56,805 nucleotides of DNA from Alphaproteobacteria bacterium (GCA_018399685.1 JAGYOK010000010.1:1-56805); one strand, 5' to 3'; counted from the stretch's first letter, positions 1 to 9,723 are shown. Numbers and translations: made by a program. The notes: a model not told the origin generated them from the letters alone.

Positions 1-1647
1 GAAACTTCAGATTATAGCTATGCAGTGGTTGAAACCAGCTCTTCAAGCTCGACAAGTTCTTCGGTGTCTTCGTCCGTGTCTACCAGTGTTGTGGTAACGG
101 TTGTTAATGAAAGCCCTGTAGTCGATGAGTTTGTTTATACACTTACAGACGGCGATGGTGACAGCGATACGGCTGTGATCAGGTTTGAGGCCGATCCTCC
201 AAACGGAGATTTGATAGTTGGTCAGAACGTTGATGATAACGAAGCTTCAACTGTTCCTCATCTCGTGAATGGTGATTACGGTGTGATCGACGGTGGAGAT
301 GGCCCGGATATTCTGGTTGGAGATGCTGGTGGTTCGACAAAAATTCCACAAACACAGGATTATAACTTTTTGTTTATTCTGGATTTTTCGGGGTCTATGG
401 GTTCGGTAAATGATGCGAGCTCCAGAGTTTCTTTGTTGAAGGACGCTGTATCAAATCTGGTTGAAGATTTTAGTAATTATCAGGACGGTGAAATTGTTGT
501 TCATGTAACGCCGTTTGGAACTAATACAAAGGCAGAGGCAACATTCACAATTACGGATGCAGGGGCATTTGCACAGTTTGAAACCTATCTGAATTCGCTG
601 GTTTCTAACGGTTACACAAATTATGAAGATGCAATGCAAGATGCTTTAAGCTGGTTGAGTGGTTCAGAGCCTTTGGGCGGGAACGCAATCACAACAAGTT
701 ATTTTGTTTCTGATGGCGAGCCAAACAGATACATGGATAATGATGGAAACACTGTATATGGCTCAAATGCAAAAGCGATGAACGAAATTCTTGGTATCGA
801 CGGTACTGATGAAATCGAGGTGCTCCAGACACTTAGTGATGATGTGATTGCTGTTGGTATTAATGCCAATCCTACGATGATGAAATATCTTGATAGAATA
901 GATAATGATTGTGATGCGATTAATATTGATGATCCGAATGATCTCAACTTCGTCCTTGCAAGCACAAATCCTGTAAACGTATTTGACCATGTCGGTGACG
1001 ATATGATCGAAGGCGGAGAGGGGAATGACCTGATATTTGGTGATGTGCTCTTTACAGATTATCTTGCTGATCAGCATGGTCTTGGCACAGAAGATGGTGC
1101 TGGATGGGAAGTATTTGAACGCCTTGAAAACGGGGATAGTTCATCTGCGCCGGGATGGGACAGAGGAGATACGGTTGATTATATTTTTGCAAATATGCCG
1201 GAATTGGCTCAAGAGTCCGTTGATGTTGATGGCGAAGGCCGCAGCGGCGGCAATGACATAATTTTTGGCGGAGAGGGCGATGATATTATTTTCGCTCAGG
1301 AAGGTGATGACATAATTTTTGGCGGAGCAGGAGATGACGTGATTTCCGGTGGCTCTGGCGCTGATAGTTTTGTTTATGAGACTGTTGGTGATGGCGTTGA
1401 TATCATTAAAGATTTTGATGTCAGCGAAGGCGACGTGATTAATTTGTCCTCTGTATTGAGTGGATACGATCCGTTGACAGACGCTATTACCAATTTTGTG
1501 GTTGCAACAACAACAGGTAACGATACAACACTTTCTGTTGGTGTAACGGGAGCTGGTGGTGCAACAAATATGGTAGAGTTTGCTGTGCTTGAGGGCATAA
1601 CAAACATTGATTTGAATCAAGCAATTGATACAAATGCCCTTGTTTAG
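1..1647 (+). CDS. RTX adhesin with vWA domain, C-terminal part (5' end outside window)
   Basis: The frame is open from the first base, so this is the last 548 residues of a larger protein. In order it shows a Ser-rich linker, one repeat of the VCBS/cadherin-like kind (LTDGDGDSDTA), a von Willebrand factor A domain whose metal-binding MIDAS motif DFSGSMGS begins near fragment residue 128, and a block of glycine/aspartate nonapeptides (GGEGDDIIF, GGAGDDVIS) that bind calcium. The end (ADSFVYE, then VDIIKDFDVSEGDVINL) is the usual C-terminal target region of type I secreted adhesins. TolC-like, ABC and HlyD-like genes follow on the same strand, so it is very likely their substrate and acts at the cell surface. 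The exact ligand cannot be told. The N-terminal retention module and most repeats lie before the window. Confidence 0.85.
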   Translation, partial: ETSDYSYAVVETSSSSSTSSSVSSSVSTSVVVTVVNESPVVDEFVYTLTDGDGDSDTAVIRFEADPPNGDLIVGQNVDDNEASTVPHLVNGDYGVIDGGDGPDILVGDAGGSTKIPQTQDYNFLFILDFSGSMGSVNDASSRVSLLKDAVSNLVEDFSNYQDGEIVVHVTPFGTNTKAEATFTITDAGAFAQFETYLNSLVSNGYTNYEDAMQDALSWLSGSEPLGGNAITTSYFVSDGEPNRYMDNDGNTVYGSNAKAMNEILGIDGTDEIEVLQTLSDDVIAVGINANPTMMKYLDRIDNDCDAINIDDPNDLNFVLASTNPVNVFDHVGDDMIEGGEGNDLIFGDVLFTDYLADQHGLGTEDGAGWEVFERLENGDSSSAPGWDRGDTVDYIFANMPELAQESVDVDGEGRSGGNDIIFGGEGDDIIFAQEGDDIIFGGAGDDVISGGSGADSFVYETVGDGVDIIKDFDVSEGDVINLSSVLSGYDPLTDAITNFVVATTTGNDTTLSVGVTGAGGATNMVEFAVLEGITNIDLNQAIDTNALV

Positions 1648-1653
1648 TTTTGG

Positions 1654-1670
1654 CAGTATAATACTGTTTT
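1654..1670 (+). terminator. weak hairpin after the adhesin gene
   Basis: A 5-bp stem CAGTA/TACTG with a 3-nt loop is followed by TTTT a few bases after the stop codon. It is short and AT-rich, so termination would be partial at best. It could leave read-through into the tolC-like gene. Confidence 0.3.
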
Positions 1671-1750
1671 GAAGGGATTTTTAGTAATAATATTACAAAA
1701 ACATTATATTGTGATGTTAAGAAACCATTTTAGAAATATGCAATAAAGTC

Positions 1751-1779
1751 TTGATTTACTAGGTAAAGATAGGCATAAA
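1751..1779 (+). promoter_or_regulatory. candidate promoter of the type I export genes
   Basis: TTGATT and CATAAA are separated by 17 bp in the AT-rich 250-bp gap before the tolC-like gene. The match is moderate and rests on sequence only. Nothing else recognisable was found in the gap. Confidence 0.3.
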
Positions 1780-1907
1780 CATAAGATGGTGATGCACAAA
1801 GTTTAATGTAATATTGTAGTTGTGTGTTTGATGTATTGCCTTAAATAAAAACTGGGCAGTGTTCAAACATTTATAAGGTTTATTGAGTAACTTGAGAGGT
1901 GAAGAGA

Positions 1908-3308
1908 GTGATTTTTAATAAGAAGCTGCGAGTGCTGTGTCTTTCCACAGCGGTAACAGGAATTTTGGTTTACGGGGCAGGATCAGTATCCGCTCAGGAT
2001 CAGGAGCATAATGTTGATACATTGCGTGAAGCTGTAGCTGTCGGTGTTGTGACAAACCCGAAGTACGGGATAGTTGCTGCCAGTCGTCGTGCAACAGATG
2101 AAGAGCTTAACCAGGGTAAGGCGCTCTTTCTCCCTTCAATTGATTTATCAGGCGATGCAGGGTTTGAACATAGTGATGATCCCTCTACACGTGCACGTGG
2201 TGGAGATGGCAAAGAGGATATGTTCCGCAGACAGATAGGCGTTACCCTTACACAAATGTTGTTTGATGGCCTTGAAGCCCATTATGAAGTACAGCGCCAA
2301 GGCGCGCGCGCCGTTTCTTCTGCCGAGCGTGTCCGTGAGACAGCCGAGCTTACAGGGCTTTCTATCACAGAATCATATCTTGAGGTTCTGCGCAGACGTC
2401 AATTATTGATGATTGCGCGTGAAAACGTGACAGCGCATCTTAAAATCCTTCAACAGATCAAAGATAGCACTGAAGCTGGTCGTTCTACTAAAGCTGATGG
2501 CGAACAGGCAAATGCCCGTCTTGCATCAGCACGTGCAACAGAAGCAAGCGCTCTTGAATCCTTGCGCTTGGCTGAAGCAAGTTATCGTGAAGTTGTAGGT
2601 GATCCTGCCGGAGAATTGGAATTGCCGATTGTTCCATATGAACTTCTGGAAGAGGATGTCGATCAGCAAGTTAAAATGACTTTGGCGAACAGCCCGACTT
2701 TGGATATTTATGAAGCAGATATCGAAGTGGCTTATGCTGAAGCGCAACAAACAAAGTCAACACAATATCCTCAGTTTGACGTCCAGCTTAATGCTCGCAC
2801 AGGTGAGGATATTGGTGGAACGGAAGGCGAAGATAAAAGTGCTTCTGCATTATTGGTCTTGAACTGGAACTTGTATCGTGGTGGTGCTGATACGGCTCGT
2901 GAGCGTGAATTCGTTCATCGTCATCAGCAGGCCAAAGAAGAACGCACTGAAGCGGCTCGCGCTGTTGAAAAAGACGTTCGTCAGACATGGGCCAGTATGG
3001 TTGCTGCTGGACAGCGCGCGGCTGAGTATGGCGCTCAGACTGCTGCCAATACAGAAGTTGTAACGGCTTATAAGGACCAATTCAGTGTTGATCGCCGTAC
3101 ATTGCTTGATGTTCTTGACTCGCAAAACGAGCTGTTTGTGTCACGCAGTAACACAGTTAATTCTGAATTTCTTGAAATGCTTGCGGCTTATCGCCTTATT
3201 GCATTGAAAGGAGACTTGCTTCCTTCTCTGGCGATAGAGTATCCTCGTGAGAGTGTTATCGCATCTGGAGAAAGTTGGTCTTACAAAGAGCAACAGAAAG
3301 CTCGGTAG
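1908..3308 (+). CDS. TolC-family outer membrane protein of a type I secretion system
   Basis: Outer-membrane channel-tunnel protein that completes the type I exporter with the ABC and HlyD-like proteins encoded next. A signal peptide (basic start, hydrophobic stretch, cleavage near SVSAQD) is followed by the repeated long helices of the outer membrane efflux family; LREAVAVGV near the N-terminus and the second-half repeat LNWNLYRGG fit TolC/LapE-like proteins. Length is 466 residues, usual for the family. I placed the start at GTG 1908 because the purine-rich GAGAGG at 1894-1899 lies 8 nt before it; GTG 1899 is in frame but would overlap that site. The gene is co-oriented with its neighbours and 52 bp before the ABC gene. 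Confidence 0.85.
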   Translation: MIFNKKLRVLCLSTAVTGILVYGAGSVSAQDQEHNVDTLREAVAVGVVTNPKYGIVAASRRATDEELNQGKALFLPSIDLSGDAGFEHSDDPSTRARGGDGKEDMFRRQIGVTLTQMLFDGLEAHYEVQRQGARAVSSAERVRETAELTGLSITESYLEVLRRRQLLMIARENVTAHLKILQQIKDSTEAGRSTKADGEQANARLASARATEASALESLRLAEASYREVVGDPAGELELPIVPYELLEEDVDQQVKMTLANSPTLDIYEADIEVAYAEAQQTKSTQYPQFDVQLNARTGEDIGGTEGEDKSASALLVLNWNLYRGGADTAREREFVHRHQQAKEERTEAARAVEKDVRQTWASMVAAGQRAAEYGAQTAANTEVVTAYKDQFSVDRRTLLDVLDSQNELFVSRSNTVNSEFLEMLAAYRLIALKGDLLPSLAIEYPRESVIASGESWSYKEQQKAR

Positions 3309-3360
3309 TGTGATAGCACCTAATCTTTAAGGCCTTCTGGAAAATACAGGTTTGGATCAG

Positions 3361-5772
3361 GTGACAGACGAAAACAAAAAAGACGTTGAGAAAGCTGCTA
3401 AATCAGCGGTTTTTGAAAATAATAAGAAAAAAGCAAAAAGCCCTCCCGAAAAACAGGAGGGCCTTTCTGCTGATTCGGGAGCTGCGCAAAAGAAGGGCTC
3501 CAGAAGAATTAAAGCTGAGGCGGGGGGAAGACCAATAAAAGCTCATGTAACAGCTTCCGGGGCGGCGGATGCCAAGTCGGGAGATTTTTCCGCAGATAAC
3601 TGGGCTTTGCAGGCCGACAGGATGGCGGTGCAATTACCGCTGATAGAGTGTTTACGCCTTATGGCAGGGCATTATGGGCGCAGGGCAAGTGTCGGGTCTT
3701 TAATCGCCGGATTGCCTCTTCCAAAAACAGGAATTACACCTGAGTTATTTATCAGAGCCGCTGAACGTGCGGATATGCAAGCTACTCTTGTGGAAAGTGA
3801 GCTTGAGGCTCTGGCAATTATGCCAAACTTGCCGTGTGTTCTTGCACTGGATCGGGGAGGCGCTTGTATCTTATGGTCTGTGCAAGGCGATAAATCCGGG
3901 GATTTTGAATCTTTGCGCTTTAATGTGCAATTTCCTGAAACCGCTGATGAAAAGCAGGAATTGACATTTGAAGAGTTAGGCAAAATCTATACAGGATATT
4001 CGTTCTTTTTGCGCCCCATTGCACGTAGCGATGATCGCGCGGGGCCTGCGGAAATTGACACGGGGCGCGATTGGTTCTGGGCGAATTTCTGGAAGAACAG
4101 GACTATCTATACAGAGGTCGGAATTGCAGCATTTATGATAAACGTATTCGGGCTGACCAGCTCAATCTTTATCATGAATGTTTATGACCGCGTTGTGCCT
4201 AATGCTGCGTTTCATACTCTCTATGCGCTGACTGCCGGTGTGGTAATTGTCTATATTTTTGATTTTCTTTTGCGCAATTTGCGTGCGCATTTTCTGGATC
4301 ATGCAGGAAGAAGAGCCGATGTAAAGATCTCGGCCATGTTGTTTGAGCAGATTATGGGCATGACTATGAAAGACCGCCCGCCAAGTGCAGGGGTTCTGGC
4401 CAGCAATATGAAAGAGTTTGAAACGCTGCGCGATTTCTTTACATCTGCAACAATGGTGGCGTTGATTGATCTGCCTTTTGTGCTGATTTTTATAGGCGTA
4501 ATAGCTTTGGTTGGCGGGCCGATTGCCTTTGTCCCGCTGGCGGCTATTCCTTTGGTCGTTGGTGTAGGCTTTTATATGCAAAAGCCGTTGCGGGAGGTGA
4601 CCAAACAATCTTTGTATGAAACCGCACTTAAAAATGCTTTGTTGTTTGAGACGATTATTGGCCTTGAGACGATTAAGGTGCAGGCAGCGGAAGGCAATAT
4701 GCAGCGCCGCTGGGAAGAGCTTACGGAAAAAGCATCGCGTATTTCTGTGCGTTCACGTCAGTTATCGGCATTTACCCAGAACTGGGCGGTGTTTATTCAG
4801 CAGCTTGTGAGCGTCGGGATTATCTTTGTTGGCGTGTTTATGATCTCTGAAGGGCTTATTACGCAAGGGGCTTTGGTTGCGTGCGTGTTGTTGTCCGGGC
4901 GTACGATGGCGCCGTTGGCGCAGATCGCAGGGCTGATGACGCGCTTGAACCAATCTCGCGAGGCATTATTACAGCTTGATGATCTTATGAAGAAAACTGT
5001 CGAGCGTCCGGCGGGGAAGCATTTTGTTTCTTTCCCTCATATGCGCGGTCGCGTGGAGTTTCGTGATGTGACGTTTTCTTATCCGGGGCAGGAAACTCCT
5101 TCGCTTAAAGAGGTTAGTTTTCTGATAAATCCGGGCGAGCGTATAGGGATTATTGGCGCGGTTGGCTCTGGTAAAACCACGATTGAGCGGTTGCTTTTGA
5201 ATCTATATGGGCCGACATCAGGGTCTGTGCAGATTGATGGTACAGATGTGCGCCAGATTGATCCGGGTGATTTGCGCCGGAATATTGGCGCGGTTCAGCA
5301 AAGCCCGCAGCTATTTTATGGCTCGGTGCGCGAGAATATTACAATGGGACATGAAATGGCACCGGATCGTGCTGTGCTCAAGGCCGCAGAGCTTTCAGGT
5401 GTTATGGAGTTTTTGCGGGAATCTTCTGCCGGACTGGACACACAAGTTGGTGAGCGCGGAGAGGCACTATCCGGCGGTCAGCGGCAGGCGGTGGCTATTG
5501 CGCGGTCGCTTCTCTATGATCCGCCAATTCTGGTATTTGATGAGCCTACGGCTTCTCTTGATCCGGCATCTGAGATGAGGCTGCGCCGAAGGTTGGAGTT
5601 ATTATGCCAGAACAAGACTGTTATTTTAATTACGCATAAAGGGGCAATGCTTGAACTGGTTGATAAGTTGATCCTTCTTGATCGGGGGCGTGTTGTTGCT
5701 TATGGCCCCAAAAATGAAGTTATCAAGAAACTTCAGGCACGTGAATACAAGTCAGCAGGAGCGGCGAAGTAA
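3361..5772 (+). CDS. type I secretion ABC transporter (LapB/LssB-like permease-ATPase)
   Basis: Inner-membrane exporter that drives secretion of the RTX adhesin. About 80 Lys/Ala-rich N-terminal residues, unusual for the family, precede a C39-peptidase-like domain that appears to lack the catalytic cysteine, as in adhesin exporters. The ABC transmembrane domain spans roughly residues 240-530. The nucleotide-binding domain has Walker A GAVGSGKTT (about residue 600), signature LSGGQRQ (about 703) and Walker B ILVFDEPT (about 724). About 803 residues. The start is uncertain: GTG 3361 has AGG 10 nt upstream; TTG 3352 is in frame but has AGG only one base before it. The HlyD-like gene follows after one base, so the two are surely cotranscribed. 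Confidence 0.88.
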   Translation: MTDENKKDVEKAAKSAVFENNKKKAKSPPEKQEGLSADSGAAQKKGSRRIKAEAGGRPIKAHVTASGAADAKSGDFSADNWALQADRMAVQLPLIECLRLMAGHYGRRASVGSLIAGLPLPKTGITPELFIRAAERADMQATLVESELEALAIMPNLPCVLALDRGGACILWSVQGDKSGDFESLRFNVQFPETADEKQELTFEELGKIYTGYSFFLRPIARSDDRAGPAEIDTGRDWFWANFWKNRTIYTEVGIAAFMINVFGLTSSIFIMNVYDRVVPNAAFHTLYALTAGVVIVYIFDFLLRNLRAHFLDHAGRRADVKISAMLFEQIMGMTMKDRPPSAGVLASNMKEFETLRDFFTSATMVALIDLPFVLIFIGVIALVGGPIAFVPLAAIPLVVGVGFYMQKPLREVTKQSLYETALKNALLFETIIGLETIKVQAAEGNMQRRWEELTEKASRISVRSRQLSAFTQNWAVFIQQLVSVGIIFVGVFMISEGLITQGALVACVLLSGRTMAPLAQIAGLMTRLNQSREALLQLDDLMKKTVERPAGKHFVSFPHMRGRVEFRDVTFSYPGQETPSLKEVSFLINPGERIGIIGAVGSGKTTIERLLLNLYGPTSGSVQIDGTDVRQIDPGDLRRNIGAVQQSPQLFYGSVRENITMGHEMAPDRAVLKAAELSGVMEFLRESSAGLDTQVGERGEALSGGQRQAVAIARSLLYDPPILVFDEPTASLDPASEMRLRRRLELLCQNKTVILITHKGAMLELVDKLILLDRGRVVAYGPKNEVIKKLQAREYKSAGAAK
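3436..3466 (+). promoter_or_regulatory. terminator-like hairpin inside the ABC gene
   Basis: A perfect 7-bp GC-rich stem (GCCCTCC at 3440-3446, GGAGGGC at 3456-3462) flanked by AAAA and CTTT lies about 80 nt inside the coding sequence, in the poorly conserved Lys-rich extension. It resembles an intrinsic terminator with a short T-run. It may be chance or may tune expression of the export genes. Confidence 0.3.
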
Positions 5773-5773
5773 A

Positions 5774-7120
5774 ATGACTAGCGAGAATACAAAAAAGGAA
5801 CGTTTGAGTATAGATCGGCTGACAGCTCAGGCTGTCCGGTTTTTTGATGCAGACGATCAGATTACATTGTCGAAGCATTTGCTGCTGGTTTCGATTGCTA
5901 CATTTTTTATTCTGTTCATTATTTGGGCAAATTTAGCAACACTTGATGAGGTTACGCGTGGAATAGGCAAGGTCATACCATCCAGTGAAGTGCAAGCATT
6001 GCAAAGTCTTGACCCGGGAATTGTTGATGAGTTTCTGGTCAAAGAAGGGGACTTTGTTGAAAAAGGGCAAGTGATTATGCGCCTGCGCGATATTGAGGCA
6101 TCTTCCGATCTTGGGGCAAATCGTGCGCGTTATCTGGGGTTGCTGGCCTCTATCGCACGATTGCAGGCCGAGGCGGAGGGGCGCAATAATGTTGATTTCC
6201 CTGATGAAGTGAAAAAGGAAGCGGCAGACAGCGTGAAAGAAGAGCTAAACGCTTTTCATGCCAATATGCTGCAACTTAAAGGGCAAAAAAATGTGCTGCA
6301 AAAACAGCTGGATCAGCGTGAGCAAGAGCTTGATGAGCTAAATACACGAATTGGTGATTTAAAGGGTGTTATCCATTTGCAGCGCAAGGAAATGGAAATG
6401 ATTGCGCCGCTGGTGGAAAGAGGCTCTGCGCCAAAGCTGGAATTAATGCAGCTTGAGCGGGGCATGAAAGAGCGGACTACCGAGCTTAACAGCCTGAAAA
6501 CCAGTGCACCTCGTGTGCAATCCTCGATTGAAGAAGCCAAAGGGCGGCTTGAAGAGGTTCAGCAAACCGTACGTGCGGAAGCACAGGAAAAACTGGCGGA
6601 GAAGCTTAATCAGCTTAACGAGATACGGGAGCGTTTGAGCGGACTTCAGGAGCGTAAAGGGCGCAAAGAGATTAAATCTCCGGTGTCCGGTACTATTCAA
6701 GAGCTGACGGTGAATACAGTTGGTGGAGTTGTGCGCGCCGGAGAGGATTTGATAAAGATTGTGCCAAGAGACGACCAGTTGATTGTGGAAGGGCGTATTA
6801 ACCCTTCGGATCGCGCTTTTATTTATCCGGGGCAGCAGGCGGTTATAAAAATAACAGCCTATGATTTTTCTATCTATGGTGGTTTAAAAGGTGAGCTTTT
6901 GGATATCAGTGCCGATACTTTTGAAGATGAAAACGGTAACCCATTTTATCGTGTGCGCCTGCGCACTCATGAAACAGAGATTAAACGCAAAGGCGAGGTT
7001 TTGCCGATTATTCCAGGAATGATTGCCAGTGTAGACATTTTGACAGGGAAAAAGACGGTTATGCAATATCTGCTTAAACCTTTTGTTAAAACTATCGATA
7101 ATGCTATGAATGAGCGTTAA
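5774..7120 (+). CDS. HlyD-family membrane fusion protein of type I secretion
   Basis: Periplasmic adaptor that links the ABC transporter to the TolC-like channel. One transmembrane helix near residues 35-55 (LLLVSIATFFILFIIWANL) is followed by the first lipoyl half (VDEFLVKEGDFVEKGQVIMRLRD), a long coiled coil of about 200 residues rich in Glu, Leu and Gln, the second lipoyl half (IKSPVSGTIQELTVNTVGGVV) and a beta-barrel region. 448 residues, typical. The ATG at 5774 is one base after the ABC stop codon; the frame opens further upstream inside the ABC gene, but this start gives the normal length and topology. Confidence 0.88.
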   Translation: MTSENTKKERLSIDRLTAQAVRFFDADDQITLSKHLLLVSIATFFILFIIWANLATLDEVTRGIGKVIPSSEVQALQSLDPGIVDEFLVKEGDFVEKGQVIMRLRDIEASSDLGANRARYLGLLASIARLQAEAEGRNNVDFPDEVKKEAADSVKEELNAFHANMLQLKGQKNVLQKQLDQREQELDELNTRIGDLKGVIHLQRKEMEMIAPLVERGSAPKLELMQLERGMKERTTELNSLKTSAPRVQSSIEEAKGRLEEVQQTVRAEAQEKLAEKLNQLNEIRERLSGLQERKGRKEIKSPVSGTIQELTVNTVGGVVRAGEDLIKIVPRDDQLIVEGRINPSDRAFIYPGQQAVIKITAYDFSIYGGLKGELLDISADTFEDENGNPFYRVRLRTHETEIKRKGEVLPIIPGMIASVDILTGKKTVMQYLLKPFVKTIDNAMNER

Positions 7121-7149
7121 TTATTGTTTTGAAATGGTTTTTTGTAGAA

Positions 7150-7163
7150 AGGTGCATGCACCT
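7150..7163. repeat. 14-bp perfect palindrome
   Basis: AGGTGCATGCACCT lies 30 bp after the HlyD-like gene and about 90 bp before the candidate csp promoter. It has the size and symmetry of an operator. No T-run follows, so it is not a terminator. Confidence 0.35.
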
Positions 7164-7240
7164 CCATGATGATTTATTGAGCTTTTATGCGAAATTCTCT
7201 TGACCTTTTCGTCAACATCTGTCAAATATGCCTTCGTTGT

Positions 7241-7269
7241 TTGTCAATAGATGCTCTACTAACTACAGA
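7241..7269 (+). promoter_or_regulatory. candidate promoter of the cold-shock gene
   Basis: TTGTCA and TACAGA are separated by 17 bp, which would give a leader of about 125 nt before the csp start. A second candidate lies just upstream (TTGACC at 7200). A small hairpin CCTTAA/TTAAGG at 7286-7301 lies in the leader. Long leaders are common for cold-shock mRNAs, whose folding controls translation; that is inference here. Confidence 0.4.
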
Positions 7270-7401
7270 GCTTTCGGCGAGGTATCCTTAATGATTTAAG
7301 GTGAAAGGGGGGTTAAGCTCTCTGATGTTGGGAAGTTCGGTTTTATATAGAAGGCTTTTAATTATCGAACGCGACATTTTATATTATTAAGGAAAATTAC
7401 T

Positions 7402-7623
7402 ATGGAAGATCAGAATACTGGGACCGTTAAGTGGTTTAACGATCAAAAAGGATATGGATTTATTCAGCCCGATGACGGCGGCGATGATGTGTTTGTACAT
7501 ATCAGTGCTGTTGAGCGTGCGGGCATGCGCACTCTTAATGATGGCCAGAAAGTTGGCTATGAGTTGCAAAAAGACCCTAAAAAGGGCAAAACCAGCGCCA
7601 CGAATTTGCAAGCTGTAGAATAA
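7402..7623 (+). CDS. cold-shock domain protein (CspA family)
   Basis: Single cold-shock domain protein that binds single-stranded RNA and DNA. The two RNA-binding motifs are intact: RNP1 KGYGFI within [19 protein letters not shown], and RNP2 VFVHI. At 73 residues it has the usual length. AAGGA precedes the ATG at a good distance. It is a stand-alone gene with a leader of more than 100 nt and a clear terminator just after the stop codon, so it is probably monocistronic. Whether it is cold-induced cannot be seen from the sequence. Confidence 0.93.
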   Translation: MEDQNTGTVKWFNDQKGYGFIQPDDGGDDVFVHISAVERAGMRTLNDGQKVGYELQKDPKKGKTSATNLQAVE

Positions 7624-7645
7624 AACAGCTAGCATGATAAAAAAG

Positions 7646-7680
7646 AAAGCTGTGACAATTTGTCGCAGCTTTTTGCTTTT
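7646..7680 (+). terminator. intrinsic terminator of the cold-shock gene
   Basis: A 12-bp stem (7646-7657 with 7661-7672, one mismatch) with a 3-nt loop is followed by TTTTGCTTTT. It begins 23 nt after the stop codon. Confidence 0.8.
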
Positions 7681-7791
7681 GTGTGATTGTGGTGGTTTTA
7701 ATGCAAAAGATTCTTGCAATGCAATATACAAAGAGTATTTACTAAAAATAATAATCTTAAACCATTTAGATAAGAAGGAGATATTAAGACG

Positions 7792-9723
7792 ATGTCTAGT
7801 AATAATGTGACCGTAACGATGCCTGATAACTCAACCCGTGAGTATATGCAGGGCACAACGGGAACTGGCATCGCTGAAGATATCTCGAAATCTTTGGCAA
7901 AGCAGGCTGTGGCCGTCAAAATCAATGGTAAATTGTGTGATATGTCTTTGTCAATAGAGCAGGATTGCTCTATTGAGATTATCAAGCGCGATAGTGAAGA
8001 AGGGCTGGAGCTTATCCGTCACGACGCGGCGCATGTGATGGCGCAGGCCGTTCAGAACATATTCCCCGGCACGCAAGTCACTATTGGCCCGGCTATTGAG
8101 AATGGCTTTTATTATGATTTTGCGCGGAACGAGCCTTTTTCTACAGAGGATTTTGCTGCGATTGAAAAGGAGATGCACAAAATTGTCGAGCGTGGCGATG
8201 TGTTTGTCCGCGAGGAATGGGATCGCAAAGAGGCGATCGCTTATTTCAAGGATAAAGGTGAGATGTATAAAGCAGAGCTGATCGAGGATTTGCCTGAAGA
8301 CGAAGTGATTAGTGTTTATCGTCAGGGAGATTGGGTTGATCTTTGCCGCGGGCCGCATTTGCCGACAACAAAGCATGTGGGCACTGCGTTTAAGCTGTTG
8401 AAAGTGGCCGGAGCTTACTGGCGCGGCGATTCGAACAATGCGATGCTCAGCCGTATTTACGGCACAGCATGGCGCGATGAGAAGGAGCTAAAGGCTTATC
8501 TAACCCAGATCGAAGAAGCCGAGAAACGCGATCACCGTAAGCTTGGTAATGAGATGGATTTGTTTCATTTTCAGGATGAGGCGCCAGGCCAGGTATTCTG
8601 GCATGATAAGGGCTGGACAATTTATACAGAGCTTATGAGTTATATGCGTCGTAAAGTGAAATCCAAAGGTTATCAAGAGATCAATACACCGCAAATGCTC
8701 GATTCTCGTTTTTGGCAAGCTTCCGGGCATTGGGATAAGTATCGCGAGAATATGTTCATTATAGAAAACGCTGAGACGGATAATCCGGCGGCGCTAAAAC
8801 CTATGAGCTGTCCTGGTGGCGCGCAGGTCTATAAAGCGCATTTGCGCAGTTATCGTGAGTTGCCGCTGCGTATGGCGGAATTTGGCCGCGTTTTCCGTAA
8901 AGAGGCTTCTGGTGCGCGTCATGGTTTGATGCGTGTGCAGGCTTTTACTCAGGATGATGCGCATATTTTCTGTACGCATGACCAACTAGAAGATGAGGTC
9001 GTGGCGATGTGTGATTTGATTAAAGAGGTTTATACTGATCTTGGTATGGCTGAGAGTATCACTGTGCATTTTGCGACAAGGCCAGAGCAGCGTATCGGCT
9101 CGGAAGAGGACTGGGATCGTGCAGAGAATGCTTTGCGTAAAGTGCTGGATCGAATCGATATGAAATGGGTTATCAATGAAGGGGATGGAGCTTTTTATGC
9201 TCCAAAACTGGATTTTGTGCTCGAAGATGCGATTGGTCGTCAGTGGCAATGCGGTACGGTGCAGGTGGATATGAACATGCCCAGACGTATGACGCTTGAA
9301 TATGTCGGAGAGGATGGCGAGCGTCATGTACCGCATATGGTTCACCGCGCTATTTTGGGCTCGGTCGAGCGTTTTCTTGGTGTGATGACAGAGCACTATG
9401 CAGGGAAGTTTCCGCTTTGGCTGGCTCCGGTGCAGTGCGTTGTTGCAACTGTGACAGGAAAGGCCGATGAGTATGCGAGTGAAGTCTATGAGGCATTAAA
9501 GGCTGCCGGTATTCGCGCGGAGCTTGATATACGTAACGAGAAGATCAATTACAAAGTGCGAGAGCATTCTGTGCAAAAAGTTCCGGCTCTGTTCGTGGTC
9601 GGCGCGCGTGAGGCGGATGAAAAAACCGTGGCTATCCGCCGCCTTGGCTCGGATGCTCAGAGCGTTGTTGGGCTGGATGAGGCCGTTGATGCACTTAAAA
9701 AAGAGGCAAGAGCGCCATATTAA
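7792..9723 (+). CDS. thrS: threonyl-tRNA synthetase
   Basis: Charges tRNA-Thr with threonine. Domains in order: N-terminal TGS domain (about 1-65), the second additional (editing) domain with the HDAAH zinc-site motif near residue 75, a class II catalytic core with motif 2 (FRKEASGARHGLMRVQAF) and SCPGG, and a C-terminal anticodon-binding domain (LAPVQCVVATV onward). 643 residues, normal. A strong GAAGGAG site precedes the ATG. infC lies 187 bp downstream on the same strand, a widespread pairing. Confidence 0.97.
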   Translation: MSSNNVTVTMPDNSTREYMQGTTGTGIAEDISKSLAKQAVAVKINGKLCDMSLSIEQDCSIEIIKRDSEEGLELIRHDAAHVMAQAVQNIFPGTQVTIGPAIENGFYYDFARNEPFSTEDFAAIEKEMHKIVERGDVFVREEWDRKEAIAYFKDKGEMYKAELIEDLPEDEVISVYRQGDWVDLCRGPHLPTTKHVGTAFKLLKVAGAYWRGDSNNAMLSRIYGTAWRDEKELKAYLTQIEEAEKRDHRKLGNEMDLFHFQDEAPGQVFWHDKGWTIYTELMSYMRRKVKSKGYQEINTPQMLDSRFWQASGHWDKYRENMFIIENAETDNPAALKPMSCPGGAQVYKAHLRSYRELPLRMAEFGRVFRKEASGARHGLMRVQAFTQDDAHIFCTHDQLEDEVVAMCDLIKEVYTDLGMAESITVHFATRPEQRIGSEEDWDRAENALRKVLDRIDMKWVINEGDGAFYAPKLDFVLEDAIGRQWQCGTVQVDMNMPRRMTLEYVGEDGERHVPHMVHRAILGSVERFLGVMTEHYAGKFPLWLAPVQCVVATVTGKADEYASEVYEALKAAGIRAELDIRNEKINYKVREHSVQKVPALFVVGAREADEKTVAIRRLGSDAQSVVGLDEAVDALKKEARAPY

